A DNA stretch of 64,000 bases from Chloranthus sessilifolius (Eukaryota > Streptophyta > Magnoliopsida > Chloranthales > Chloranthaceae): assembly GCA_021018995.1 (NCBI GenBank), contig CM037585.1, forward strand, positions 66,962,646 to 67,026,645, written 5' to 3'. A model generated the notes under the pieces. The model worked only from the letters and a program-made list of their open reading frames with translations, was not told the origin of the DNA and did no database searches. This document shows, piece by piece, positions 21,779-33,741 of this stretch (the first letter of the stretch is position 1; every line of letters begins with the position of its first letter). The position numbers and the translations under genes are program-made.

Positions 21779-22269
21779 CCCAGAGGCTATCCTCCTCATA
21801 GAGTCCAAAATAGAACAATAATATTGCTGCCACCACCATGGTCACAAGGCTACCAGCTCAGGCTCCCATGGGGATTTCAGATCTAGTGGGTCCTGTGGTG
21901 GGGCTAAGGCTGTATCGGACCATGACAGCCCAGACACACAGGTCACTTGGATCTGAATGGATCCTTAGAATCAATCCTCCATTGCTTTAAATCACAGCCA
22001 AAGCAATGGCGGATCACAAGGCAGCAGCCTTGCACAGAGCAACTCTCATTCGCGCACATCCCATAAAAATACATATCCTATTACAAAACATCCATTAAAC
22101 TAGTTCAAAAATACATACAAAGGCATAGCCAACAAGTGCTGGACTATGGAGAGAAAGAAAAAGAAAAAGGGAAACTACTTACAACTACAGAAGAATAGAA
22201 AAGAAAATGATCTTAGATCTCGTATCAGTGATTAAGTCTGACCTGCCTAAACCTAAACCAAGTTTGGGT

Positions 22270-22276
22270 TTATATA
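22270..22276 (-). promoter_or_regulatory. TATA box of Ath-C 5' LTR
   Basis: TATATAA on the minus strand in the context CTGTTATATAAACCCAAAC. It lies about 860 bp into the LTR from its 5' edge, so most of the LTR is transcribed leader. Confidence 0.7.
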
Positions 22277-23130
22277 ACAGTGGTGTGGCGGCGCATTAGG
22301 GTTAGGAAACCCTAATTTTAACGATGCCACGTGGCCGAATACTATTCCTTGGATGCCTCGGGGGGCGTGCACAGAAATTTGAGCATGGGAGTGCGTGCCC
22401 TAATCCTCAGAAATTCTCAGAAAATCCTCTGTTGAAGTGATGGAAGGTTAAAGTTCAGAGCTTCGCTAGGTAGCCATCATTTCCCAAGCTCGTCGCGTGG
22501 TAGCTCTGTTCTTCACGTGGTTGAGTTTAACTCTGAAGCTTCAGCTGTCGCGAGGTTGGTGCGCTCTTGCTGGATTGAGTTTCGCGAGGTTGGGTTGGAA
22601 TAGCATAGGAACTGCGCGAGCATCACTCCAATGTATCTTCGCGAGGATCCTCGCGAGGCTTTAATAGTTTCTTAGTTGTGCGAGAGTCCATTTCTTGATA
22701 GATCTTTCTGAGGATCCTCGCGATAGCTTTGAGGCTTTTCTGAACTGCGGGATAGGTTCTCTTGGCATTTGTATCCCGTGGCTACTGCGCGATAGCTGCG
22801 CGAGGTAGGATTCTGAAGCTAGTCTGTCACTCAACTGCATGAGAAGTTGTTGTGAAGTTTTGGGAATTCGTGTGGACTGCGTGAAGCATATTTTTCTGAA
22901 TCCTCTGAAGCTTTGGGAAGCTGTGCGAGGCTCTTCTCAGGTCTGGATTCAGTTCTCATTCTTCTGAGGGACTTCTGGGGTCAAAACAGGCTCCTTAGCA
23001 GGATTTATGGCCTTATTGCACTGCTGTTTATTGCTTACAAAAAACACTTAACAAACCTTTATTAGATGGCTAAGGGTCTAATCAAAGGCTAAGTTAAGGG
23101 GTGAAAAGTGGTACTTTTCAGGTCTTAACA

Positions 23131-24090
23131 GTAGGTAGCAGGCCTTGCCATACACCAACCTAAATGGGTACATACCAATAGGTGTCTTATAGGCATTCCT
23201 ATAAGCCCCCAAATCATCATTCAGCTTTGGTGCCCAATCCTTCCTATCAGTCCTCACAGTTTTCTCCAGAATATGCTTAATCTCCCTATTGGAAATTTCA
23301 ACTTGCTCGCTGGTCTATGGGTGGTAGGGAGTTGCAATTCTGTGTGTAACAGAATACCTTTTGAGCAACTTCTCGAAAGGTTTGTTACAGAAGTGGCTCC
23401 CCCCATCATTGATAATAGCTCTGGGGATACCAAATCGTGAGAAGATATTATTCAAGAATTTAAGGACAACTATGTGGTCATTAGTCTTTGTGGAAATGGC
23501 TTCTACCCATTTGGACACATAGTCCACTACCACAAGTATGAAATTCAATCCCATAGATGAAGGAAAGGGGCCCATAAAATCAATGCCCCAGATGTCAAAA
23601 AGTTCTACAACTAGAATGGGCTATAATGACATGGAATCTCTCTTAGAAATGCCTCACATCCTTTGACATCTCTTACAGGCCTTGGAATGCAAGTTTACAT
23701 CTCTGAACAAAGAAGGCCAATACAAACCACATTGGAGCACTTTTGTTGTAGTCTTTTGCCACTGAAATAACCTCCACAGGCTTGCTCATTGCACATTGAA
23801 AGAATGTCGTAGAAGTCATTTTCAGGCACACATCTCCTAATGACCTGGTCAGCACAATGATTGTAAAGGTATGGATCCTCCCATAGAAATTGTCTAACCT
23901 GAGAGAAGAACAAGTCTTTGTTCACTTTAGACTAGTGTGGAGGGATCCTACCAGCAACAAGAAAATTGATAATGTGTGCAAACCAGGGCACACTAGAGTG
24001 CACAGTAAAAAGTTGCTCATCAGGGAACAAATCATTAACAGGTGTTGCTGGACATTCCTCCAAGATAATCCTAGAGAGGTGGTTAGCCAC
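23131..24090 (-). pseudogene. Ath-B integrase region (interrupted by Ath-C)
   Basis: On the minus strand: traces of the zinc-binding end near 23640-23700, MGPFPSSMG near 23575, [18 protein letters not shown], the [10 protein letters not shown] acidic motif near 23400, RIATPYHP near 23320, and [13 protein letters not shown] running up to the Ath-C border. Reading continues across the insertion at 13790-13828. Fossil. Confidence 0.9.
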
Positions 24091-25551
24091 CACATTCTCA
24101 ACTCCCTTCTTTTCTTTGATCTCAAGATTAAACTCCTACAAGAGGAGAATCCATCTGATCAACCTGGGCTTTGCATCCTTCTTAGCCAATAGGTATTTTA
24201 GGGCTGAGTGATATGTGAAAACAACAATCTTAGACCCCAACAAGTAAGGTCTAAACTTGGCCACAACAAACATTACTGCAAGCAGCTCCTTCTCAGTTGT
24301 AGTATAGTTTAGCTGAGCTTCAGCTACTGTTCTGCTGGCATATTATATCACTACAGGCAGCTTATCTTTCTTTTGTCCTAAGACAACACCTATGGCCAAG
24401 TCTGATGCATCACACATCAGCTTAAATGGGAGTGAGTAATCTGAGGCCTGGATTATAGGGGCAGTAGTGAGGTACTTCTTCAAAGCCTCAAAGGCCTCAA
24501 GGCATTCAGCAGAAAATAAAAATGGCACATCCTAGCAGAGCAGGTGGCATAATGGTTTGGCAATCTTGCTGAAGTCCTTGATGAACCTCCTATAAAATCC
24601 AGCATGTCCTAAAAAAGATTTGATCTGCTTGACAGTCCTTGGTGGGGGTAGATGTGAAATCAGGTCCACCTTAGCCTTGTCAACCTTTATTCCCTTGTGA
24701 GAAACCACATGGCCTAATACAATACCTTGTGTCACATTAAAGTGACTCTTTTCCCAACTTAGGACCAAGTGGGTCTCCTAACATCTTTGCAAAACTTTTC
24801 CAAGGTGGACTAGACACTGGCTAAATCTATCCCTAAACACAGAGAAATCATCCATGAAAATTTCCAGGAATTTGTCAATCATATCAGAAAAAATTGTATT
24901 CATACACCTCTGAAAAGTGGCTGGGGCATAGCACAATTCAAAAGGCATCCTTTTGTAAGCAGATGTGCCAAAGGGACATGTGAAAGTAGTTTTCTCCTGG
25001 TCTTGACGATCCACAAGGATTTGGTTATACCCTAAGTATCCATTAAGAAAATAATAGTATGCCTTCCCAACCAACTTGTCTACAATTTGGTCAATAAAAG
25101 GGAGGGGGAAATGGTCTTTTCTTGTTTTGGAGTTGAGTTTCCTATAATCAATGCACACCCTCCAGCCAGTGGTCTCTCTGGTTGGCATCAACTCCCCAGA
25201 ATCAGAAGCAACCACTGTGATGCCTGACTTTTTAGGTGCCACCAGGATAGGTGACACCCATTCGAAATCTGAAATGGGGTAAATCACCCTTGCATCCAAC
25301 AGTTTCACTATTTCTTTAAGCACCACCTCCTGCATGTGAGGATTTAATTCCCTCTGTATCTCCCTTGAGGGTTTTGCACCCTCATTTAGGTGAATCTTGT
25401 GCATGCAAACTGAGATATCAATGCCTCCAAGGATAGCTATTATCCACCCAATTGCTTTCTTATGCTTCATAAGGACATTCAGTAATTCCTCCTCCTGCTC
25501 ATAAGTGAGAGAGGAGGAGATAATCATGGGAAGCTTGTTATCTTGCCCCAA
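24091..25551 (-). pseudogene. Ath-B reverse transcriptase and RNase H region
   Basis: The RT part has WRVCIDYRKLNSKTRKDHF, YLGYNQI, a FELCYAPATFQRCM block and the catalytic FMDDFSVF box. Then come [19 protein letters not shown] near 24590 and RNase H with [18 protein letters not shown] near 24400. The order and wording match Ath-A and Ath-D. The RT part is the best preserved of the three pol copies. Fossil. Confidence 0.92.
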
Positions 25552-25569
25552 GAAGGCACATTTTAATGT

Positions 25570-26345
25570 GGCTGGGAGCTACTTCAGCTCCAACTCAGGG
25601 GGACATTCAATTGAAGGCAACTGAGGTGACTTAGTGGCTTGAGGAAGGAGCAGCAATATGTGCTGCACTAGGTCCACAGAAGACTCAGTGTTGGTGTTGT
25701 CTTCTGTCATGGTAATTGGGGCCTCCTTCTCAAACAGACTCCAAACAATTTTTATGCTTTCAATCAGATTATCCCAATCCAGCAGATTGGATAATTCTTC
25801 TTCTACCAAGCCATCTATTACGTCTACTACACAGCAATCCTCAATGTTAATATGAGGCACTGTAGCAGCATGGTACACATTTAAAAGGGCCTTCATGTTC
25901 CCAAAAGTAACCTCCATTACCCCTAACCTGTATTGTATGCAAGCATTTGCAGTAGCCAAGAATGGTCTGCCAAGGATAACAGGAATTGGGGTTTTGCTTT
26001 TGCAAGGGTCCATGTCTAAAATAAGAAAGTCAGCTGGATAATAGAATTTGTCCACCCCAACTAAGACATCCTCTACCACACCCATAGGTTTCCTTTCAGA
26101 CCTGTCAACCAGTTGGAGTGCAACTGATGTAGGTTTAAGCTCCCCCAAACCTAGCTCCTCATACACTAAATAAGGGAGTAAGTTTACACTGGGCCCCTAA
26201 ATCCAAGAGGGCTTTTCCAATGGTGTGGTTTCTGATTATGCATGGGATAGTAGGTACCCCTGGGTCTTGTAATTTTTCAGGTGTGGCGATGGACATAACT
26301 GACTCAATATGCTCAATAGCAAAAACTCTTTTAGACAATTGCACT
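25570..26345 (-). pseudogene. Ath-B protease region
   Basis: On the minus strand it shows IPCIIRNHTIGKALLDLGAQ, which contains the DLGA active-site context of Athila proteases. LGLGELKPTSVALQLVDRS and VILGRPFLATANACIQ follow, and then an acidic linker to RT. Fossil. Confidence 0.88.
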
Positions 26346-28259
26346 CTAGCTTTCCTCTTTTGAGTGCAGAGGTTCTTTAAAAATTTAGCATAGGAAAGGA
26401 CTTACTTTATAGCATCAAGCAGAGGCAAGTTAATCTGAACCTGCTTTAAAGTCTCCAGCATTTCTTCCATCTGAGGATTCCCTTTATTAAGAGGGGTTGG
26501 GCCAGTAAGAGCTTGAGGAAATGGTAGCTGTGGCACTGCTGGTGACACTGCTACTTGCCTACTGCCATCATGGTCATATTTTATTTTTTTTCTTTTATCT
26601 TCATTTATTTCTTTATGTTAGGGCTCAACATCAGCCACATTATTTTGCCTTAGCTGATCCACAGTAGGGGACACAAGTCTCAGCTCCTTAACACTAACAA
26701 CCTTCTCATTTTCGGTTTCATTTTCTGTGACCTCTTCCTATTCCATGCCCACTAAATTGTCAACCACCCTACCACTTCTAAGGGTAGTTATGACATCAAC
26801 ACCCTCATGGGGAAAGGGTGTTTCCCCAAGCAAGAGCTGCCCTTTTGAATTGGCTAGGGGCTGATTGGGCAATTTTTCTTCCTCCCTCATGTTCAAAGCA
26901 ATACAAATTTGTCCCATCTGGTCCTCAATCATTTTGATGCTCTGTCCATGAGAGTTGAGAGTCTGCACCAAGTTCCCAAAGTTTTGCATTGAAGCCAACA
27001 TCTGCTCTTCAAATGAAGAGGATCTGGGCTGTTGAGGGGGCAGAGCCAACTAGTTAGACTGTGGGGCACGTAACAGGAAATTTTGCCTCGGTGGGTAACC
27101 TTGATTAACCTGGTGCTGGGGTCTGTAGGGAGCTACCATCTGCTGTTGTTAGGGTTCAGGATATGAGTCTTGTCTCTACCTGAGACTTGGTGATTCCTCC
27201 AACAATACCCAACAGATTGTTGCCCAAAGGTTTGAGCAGCATTGATATGCTCCATAACAAAATCCGGAAATTGGTTGGCAGATGGACAATCATCAATGGA
27301 ATGTGTGGGGGATTGGCATATCAGACATGCCTCCTCCACCTGTGCAACCATCCGAGGCTGCATCACATTCAGCAATTTATCAAACTTCAAGCTCAGGTTG
27401 TCCAGTTTCCTCTCCAGATCACCTTGCACCTTCACTTCATAAATTCACCTCTAGGGGTGGCCTCTTTCACCATTTTAGCTAGAATTTGACTGTCATTGCG
27501 TGACAGAGACTCATGCTGCATGGAATTCTCTCCTATTATGTCAAATAGCTCCCAAGCTTCCTCAACTGTCTTGTGGAGGTAGCTACCACCACAGGAAGTA
27601 TCCACCATATCCCTACTCTTGGCATTAATTCCTTGATAAAATACTTGGACAAGCTACCACATTGGGATTTGGTGGTGGGGGCATTACTTTAACATCTCCT
27701 GGAATCTTTCCCAAGCTTCTTTAAAATTCTCAGTTGAGGACTGAGTGAATGACAAAAATTTTGTCCTCATCTGGCTTCTTTTGTTCATAGGAAAAAACTT
27801 TATCAGGAACTTGGTTTGAAGGTCACTCCATGACTGTATGCTATTGGCTAGGAGTTTTGATAGCCATGTGTTGGCTTTGTCCTTTAATGAAAAAGGAAAA
27901 AGCCTCAATTTAGTGGCCGCAGGCCCCAAGCTAGCAATGTTGAAGGTAGTTCAAAGTGCTAAAAACTGGTCAATATGCTTGTTGGGATCTTCTTTACTCA
28001 TCTCATGAAATGAAGGCAGCATACTAATGGTGGAGGATTTAATTTTATAGTTCTCCTCAATAGAGGGAAATTGAATGCAGAAGGGAGAAGTGTACTCCCC
28101 AGGTGCATTGTATTCTTTCAATGTCCTCTGCCTCTCAGCCATGGTAGCTGGTTCAGTCTCAATAGCAAGGTCCTCGGTGGTGTGTCTAGGTCTAAGGATC
28201 CTTTCTACCTCTGGATTTGAGGGTTCCAAGTCAGAGTTTAAGGACCTTCTACCGAGCAT
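26346..28259 (-). pseudogene. Ath-B gag and gag-protease linker
   Basis: The start is MLGRRSLNS at 28259. Residues follow in the order IQFPSIEENYKIKSS, LRLFPFSLKDKANTWLSKL, LIKFFPMNKRSQMR, then a zinc knuckle ACLICQSPTHSIDDC (CX2CX4HX4C) near 27330, then a coiled-coil-like block (LNSHGQSIKMIEDQMGQI) and LRSGRVVDN. Broken in several places. Confidence 0.87.
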
Positions 28260-28583
28260 ACACTCACCAACTGTAATGAAAATACTTACAAGCACACAGA
28301 AAGAATTTCAAAAAAAAAACAAAAAAAGTAATAACTACAAATATTTACACTAAATAAAATAACAGGGGATTCAACATAAATGGCATGAGATTTAGGGGAA
28401 AGAAAGTACAAACAGAGCTAGCTACACTCCACTTGCAGCTCTAGGTTTTCCCTTCTTCTACTATCCATTTCTGTAAAATTCCACAAAGAATCAATAGTAC
28501 TTTAATTCTATATTAAACACAACTATAAAGAATTTTGTTAGTCTAAGTTATAGTACAACTCAGGTCTACTAAAAAGATCAATC
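28260..28583 (-). other. Ath-B untranslated leader
   Basis: An AT-rich noncoding stretch between the primer site and gag. It is about as long as the Ath-C leader. No specific signal seen. Confidence 0.5.
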
Positions 28584-28601
28584 TCCCCGGCAACGGCGCC
28601 A
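28584..28601 (-). other. Ath-B primer-binding site (tRNA-Asp)
   Basis: TCCCCGGCAACGGCGCCA on the plus strand is identical to the Ath-C site. It lies six bases inside the LTR edge at 28608. Confidence 0.85.
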
Positions 28602-29137
28602 AAAACTTGTTATAATTATTTCAAGCCTCTTGTTGCTATTTTATTAAGAACATGGAGAGAATAAATCAAGAGTGGGGAATTGGAGATCGGTCAGCACAAC
28701 AAGTCTGAAATACACATAGTCCTGCAAGATACAGGGTCTGTTGTAGCAAGTTTTGATACGGAAGAGTTTGTCCCATGGAGAAATTGATCTAGAACCCAAA
28801 ATGGGCTATAATAGTAGGCCTTCAGATTTGGCTACAGATTTGACAATCCTAAATAAAGGGAGTTAGGTGTCACGACTACACTAAATTAATCCTAAAATCA
28901 GAGAAATAAAATGTAGCCCTATCCTAAAGAAAGGGTTAAGAGAGATGGTAGTAGTGTGTGCCAAAATAAAATACAAAAAATTATGAGAAGTAAGCAGGTT
29001 GAGCAGAATTAATGATGCAGTAATGTAACTCAGATTTAATCTGTCTCTGCAGTGCTCCTTGCTAAGATGCTATTAATAGCCTCAACAAGGTATAAGCTCT
29101 CAGTTTAACCCATTCCATTTGGGGCGCTCTTAGGGCT

Positions 29138-29169
29138 ATACTCTGTCCACTATAATGGTCACAAGGTAT
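29138..29169 (-). other. LTR leader stem-loop, Ath-B, distal copy
   Basis: RNA-sense arms ATACCTTGT and ACAGAGTAT; eight of nine positions pair. Confidence 0.5.
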
Positions 29170-29623
29170 CCAATGGAGTCTGTCAAATCCCATTAGTTAA
29201 ACTAAAAATTTGCTAGTCTAACCTATAAGAGTGGACTAATCATTTCCACAGCCACTAGACCAGCTCTAGCCATGAATACCATTACAGTACTATGTAATGA
29301 CAGTTCTACAAGCTTCCCATAAGATCCAACCCATAAGATCCTAAGTGATTTGCTAAGGCTAACTGCTCACTAGTACCCGCAAAAAGGACCATGCAATAGG
29401 TTGAATAAGGCCTTTAGCTCAGCTGGTCATTGCTACAAACAGCCTGTAATGACTCGGCCTCAAGCTACAATTACTATAAGAGATCGGATCTAACATTTGA
29501 TATCAATTAGGTAGAACAGAGGGGAGCCAGTTACTGTAGAAACCTTCTCATAAGGCTCTAAAAGCTCATGTGCAGGGGAGAAGAATCCTTCTCAAACATG
29601 CGGATGGACACAACCTTAGGGCT

Positions 29624-29655
29624 ATACTCTATCCACGTAAATGGTGATAGAGTAT
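29624..29655 (-). other. LTR leader stem-loop, Ath-B, proximal copy
   Basis: RNA-sense arms ATACTCTAT and ATAGAGTAT form nine Watson-Crick pairs. Positions 4 and 8 carry C-G and A-U where other families have G-C/G-U and G-C/G-U. Confidence 0.7.
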
Positions 29656-31761
29656 CCCATTAGTCTGTCCATCCCACAGAGGCTTGAGAAAGAACATGAA
29701 AACTGTTGCAACCACCATGGTCTGCAGGCCTTCGAGCTACCTGGATCTCACTACAGATTCAGTATTACTTTCCATGTGTCTATCAAACCAAGGAAAATCA
29801 GATGGTAAACAATAGACCTACGAGAAATAGAATGGGCTAGTCCTAAATATATGGATCCTATAGGCATCTAAAGAAACCATACGATCTATAGATTTTATTA
29901 AGCATTAAAATAGCAGCTCATTGATAACAATAAAACTTACAATGAACTATCTCCTGGCTACAGCCCATATACAACTGCTCATCCACGATCCCAATGTATA
30001 CAAAATCTATTACAAGACTGAAATAAAACTAAACTTAGTTGCTTACAGGGGGATTAGCTAGCAAGTGCTAAGCTAAGAGAGAAGAGAAATAGGACAAAGA
30101 GGTGATCAAACCCTAACCCTAGCCTGCTAGAGCTCTCAGCTGGCAGAGGATGAAGGAAAGATCAAAATAATAAACTCTAAGTACAACTTATATACTCTGT
30201 CAAAATGGCCTTGGCTCTAAAGAGATTAACCATAATTTTTCTAGCATATGTGGCACTGTTATAACCTTTGAATTCCTTGAGATGTGTGCTTCAAAATTCA
30301 TGCCTCGGGAAGTGTGCCCTAGCCTTGGGAAATTCTTAAAAGGTCCCTGAGTTAAACTGAGAAGTGGAGAGCCCGCACTTCGCGGGGCTGGTGTTAAGTA
30401 GTGAAAAATGCTAGTTTTCACCCCTTAACCTGACCTTTGATAGATCTGTGAGCACACTAATAAACACCTATTGAGTCTATTTTCTAGATAGTAATAAATG
30501 ATAGGAATAGTACAGAAAACCACTCAAAAAGGCTGTACAAAGAAGTCCATCTCTCAGCACAGTGCAGACCCAACAATGGCACATAAGAGGGTTGCACACC
30601 ATTGGCCACTTGGGGCGTGTGGCAATAACAGGACAGAGTTAAGGAAGTGAAAGCAGATAGAAAACATTCCATCGAGAGGTTATCTGAAGGCTTCGATAGG
30701 AGCTGAGGGATAAAAACGGAGGAATTCGTGAAGATGGAAGGGTTTCGATAGGATTTGAAGACAGTGAAAGGAAGAATTCGTGAGGATTGAGAAGTTCGAT
30801 AGGATCCAAGAACCTATTGAGCAACTGAGAGAAAGAAAGATTTCATCTTGTCGAAAGCCTGCCTGAGGTGTAAAGGGAACCTATCAGATGGTTACCTGAA
30901 CCTATCGAGATGGAGAAGCTGGAGCTCAGACCTATCGGAAGGTACTTGAACATTTCGACAGGAGTGAGAGCAATCCTATCGAAATGTTGGCATGCAGAGC
31001 TGAACTTGTCGAAAAGCTTTCCCAACCTATCGAATGCTCCAGACAGGGAGCCAGAGAATGCTGAAGCTTCAAGAGAAGGTTCATCCTATCGGAACCTATC
31101 GAAGAGATCTGAGAACCTAGCGAAAGGACCAAAATGCTCCATTTGAACCTATCAGAAGGTTCCTCAACCTGTCAAAATCGTGTGATGAACTTCTCAGAAA
31201 ATAGGCTGTTCACACGCTGCAACTTAGTGACCTACTACACGCAACCCGGGGCACTTTGGTGACTGGCACGACGATCTTGAAGATGCCCTAGGAAATCCTA
31301 GCCAACCCCACGTGCTCTGACAGAACTCTAACGAACTCTGAGGACCTTCTAGAAGGAAATATTGGTGGGAGAAACGATGGTTGGCTAACTCTCCCGGAGC
31401 AGCAAGGGGTGCTGATCTGTAATTAGGTAAGGTTGAGAGTGTTATTTGTGGGTCAATTGTTGCATAGACTATTTATCTGAGAGCATTTCATTATACAGAG
31501 AGTTTTATGCAATGTAAATGTTGATTATATTATTTTATTTAGATCTATAGTTCCCTTGGTTTCATTTGGTGCTCAATTGGATTTGTGTAGAGGAGTTGGC
31601 TGATTAGCTCACCCACTTAACTGATAGACCTCTTGGATACCATTTGATCTCCCTAGATTTGATATCCCTGCAATTGCCTGTGTCTGTGACATGGTAATTA
31701 CAACATCTGTAGTGGTATTAATGCTCTGATTGAAACCTTTGAGTTGGAGGGAATCTATAGG

Positions 31762-31793
31762 ATGGTCTGTGACCATTGAAGTCGACAGACCAT
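31762..31793 (+). other. LTR leader stem-loop, Ath-D 5' LTR copy 1
   Basis: ATGGTCTGT pairs perfectly with ACAGACCAT around the loop GACCATTGAAGTCG. Confidence 0.7.
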
Positions 31794-31871
31794 AGCCTTA
31801 AGATCAGTTCAATCTCTTGTTTCACTTGGATTCTTCCACCTTACACCTTTGGGTTGGATAAAGTCTATAGG

Positions 31872-31903
31872 ATGGTCTGTGACCATTTAAGTGGATAGAT
31901 CAT
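31872..31903 (+). other. LTR leader stem-loop, Ath-D 5' LTR copy 2
   Basis: ATGGTCTGT and ATAGATCAT form nine pairs, two of them G-U, around GACCATTTAAGTGG. Confidence 0.65.
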
Positions 31904-32395
31904 AGCCTTAAGATCAGTCAAATCCCTTGATTTATAGTAGATTCTTCTACTCTGCAGCTATGCTTGTAGCCAGCTGAGGGATTGGTGTGCTTTGAATCCC
32001 CTATAGCACGATCAACTCAACCCAATTGTAGTAAGTCTAAACTCCAAGCTGTTCTTCTCCATTTTCTATTTTTAATCCCTTCAAATTGTGAGATCTGAAC
32101 TCTGGACTCGATCCCAGTTAATTCTGCATTTTATTTGTAGTTTAGTTTAAGTGACAATCCTTTAAAACCTCTCCCCTTTCTTTTACTAACCTAGTATTAG
32201 GTAGGGTGTCAGATCTCTTTCAGATCTAGAGATTTATCATATTTTGAACTCACCTCCCTGTGGACATTCCTTTACTTACTCTTTTAAAACTTGCTACAAC
32301 AGGCCCTGAATATTTGCAGGTCTGTGTGTGATCTGCCTTGAAATGAGTGAATTTAAACCCCTTTTTGAATTCATGGCAGTTTACCAAGAAGTTTT

Positions 32396-32413
32396 TGGCA
32401 CCGCTATCGGGAA
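32396..32413 (+). other. Ath-D primer-binding site (diverged tRNA-Asp type)
   Basis: TGGCACCGCTATCGGGAA resembles the tRNA-Asp site of the other elements but has several differences. The position, seven bases past the LTR end, is correct. Confidence 0.7.
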
Positions 32414-32721
32414 AGTGAATTTTTAAATTGATAGATCTATGTTTGTTTTAGTTTAGATCATAGATCTGTGATAGTTTATTTGATTTTTCACTAACTGTGT
32501 TTGTAAGTCTTGTTGTTTTCTAGTTCTTTTTATCATTTCATCAGATCTGAAGCTGCTGCTAAGGATGAACATTGTGCTAGAGGCTGCTCTTAAGTTTGCT
32601 TCCCTCTACCCTTGTTAATTTGTCAGATCTGTTGATTTTGTTTTAGATTCATTGATCGTTTGTTTTTTTTCCAGATTATTGTGTTTAAAGATTTGCTCTA
32701 CAGTAAGATTGCGAGTGGTGT
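32414..32721 (+). other. Ath-D untranslated leader
   Basis: T-rich noncoding sequence with repeated TCAGATCT and TAGATCTG words up to the gag start. No reading frame or known signal seen. Confidence 0.5.
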
Positions 32722-33741
32722 ATGTTTGGAAGGAGAACTCTGAACCCTCAGATTTGTCCATTAAATCCAGAGGTTGAAAGAATTATCAGATCTAGACAAA
32801 TTTCACCCACATATGTTGCAGCTAAATCTGCCGAAATGGGTGAGCAACAGCAGCCTAGAACTCTAAAGGAATTTAATGCACTAGGGGTTTACAATTCCCC
32901 CTTCTGCATTCAATTCCCTGCTGCTCAAGGAAATTATGAAATTAAGTCTTCCATAATCCAGATGTTACCCTCATTCCATGGCCTGACCAAAGAGGATCCA
33001 TACAAGCACATTGATGAATTCTTAAGATTGTGCACCACTTTCAATATGACAAGTTTGGGGGAGGAGGCAACCGGGATGAGACTCTTTCCTTTTTCATTGA
33101 AGGATAGAGCCAAGACCTAGTTATCCATTCTTTCCCCCAACAGTATTCAGTTCTGGAGTGATCTTCAATGTGAATTTTTAGCCAAAATTTTCCCCGTGTC
33201 CAAGACAAGCCAGTTAAGGAAGGGCATTATCTCATTTGCTCAAGATCCAACTGAGGATTTTCACCAATCTTGGGAGAGATTCAAAGAACTCCTGAAGAAA
33301 TGTCCCCATCATCAAATCCCTGAGTGGCAACTTGTCCAAAGTTTCTATCAAGGGATTGATTCCAAAAGCAGGGATATGGTTGATGCCTCTTGTGGTGGTA
33401 CTTACCTCCATAAAATTGTTGCAGAGGCTTGGGAGTTGTTTGATATCATTAGTGAGAACTCCGTGTAAAGGGAGACTTTGTCTAGGGATTTAGATCCTCC
33501 TAAAATGGTGAAGGAGAATACTACCAGAGGAAAGATGTATGAGGTAAATGTGCATAGTGATTTAGAGAAGAAAGTGGATAGTTTGGCATTGTGATTTGAT
33601 AAGCTCATTGAAATAATGTAGTCACCCATGACTGCTCGAGTGAAAGAGGCATGTGCCATTTGCTAGTCCCCCACTCACTCCCTTGAGGAATGCCCCTCAA
33701 CTGTCTAATTTCCAGATTTTGTTATAAAGCATGTGGCTGCC
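32722..33741 (+). pseudogene. Ath-D gag, first part
   Basis: It starts MFGRRTLNPQ at 32722. The gag domain has IQFPAAQGNYEIKSS, RLFPFSLKDRAKT, KTSQLRKGIISFAQ, CPHHQIPEWQLVQSFYQGID and a decayed zinc-knuckle region near 33645-33700. sLTR-E interrupts it at 33742, and gag sequence resumes at 36186. Fossil. Confidence 0.87.

Larger units (their letters stand above)
13829..23130 (-). mobile_element. Ath-C: pol-less, non-autonomous Athila-like element
   Basis: A structurally bounded element of about 9.3 kb with two LTRs, a tRNA-Asp primer site, a polypurine tract and a perfect 5-bp duplication GTAGG (13824-13828 and 23131-23135). On its own strand the order is LTR, primer site, leader, gag, spacer, a short ORF2 tail, 3' noncoding region, polypurine tract and LTR. 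No protease, RT, RNase H or integrase sequence is present. Its gag is the least decayed coding region in the window. By eye the two LTRs differ at several percent of sites, so the insertion is not recent. It would have needed enzymes from a relative such as Ath-A. Confidence 0.92.
20818..23130 (-). mobile_element. Ath-C 5' LTR
   Basis: About 2.3 kb, ending in GGTCTTAACA on the plus strand next to the GTAGG duplication. A TATA box lies at 22270-22276 (minus strand). CTCGCG/CGCGAG motifs are dense between about 22430 and 22930. In the first 240 bp from the inner end about fifteen sites differ from the 3' LTR, by eye. Confidence 0.92.
23131..30391 (-). mobile_element. Ath-B: host Athila-like element, main segment
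   Basis: On the minus strand: partial 5' LTR, tRNA-Asp primer site, leader, gag, protease, RT-RNase H, and integrase up to the Ath-C insertion. The rest of integrase continues at 13790-13828 and then outside the window, past Ath-A. The remaining 5' LTR continues at 46828-47401 beyond Ath-D. It hosts at least four insertions, so it is the oldest layer here. Its reading frames are broken in about ten places. Confidence 0.9.
28608..30391 (-). mobile_element. Ath-B 5' LTR, inner part
   Basis: It starts TGTTATAATTATT on the plus strand next to the primer site. It contains two leader stem-loops and a leader diverged from both the A-type and D-type LTRs, so it is a third LTR subfamily. It is interrupted at 30391 by Ath-D and resumes at 46828. 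Confidence 0.85.
30392..32389 (+). mobile_element. Ath-D 5' LTR
   Basis: It begins TGTTAAGTAGTG after the GCTGG duplication and ends just before GTTTTTGGC of the primer site. Between about 30660 and 31170 there are close to twenty copies of a short motif, CCTATCGAA or its complement TTCGATAGG, with variants. It is about 2.0 kb, slightly shorter than its partner. Confidence 0.92.

Noticed and set aside
30660-31170. CRISPR-like or satellite array
   Set aside because: The repeated words are 8-10 bases, irregularly spaced and in both orientations within an LTR. There is no constant repeat-spacer unit.
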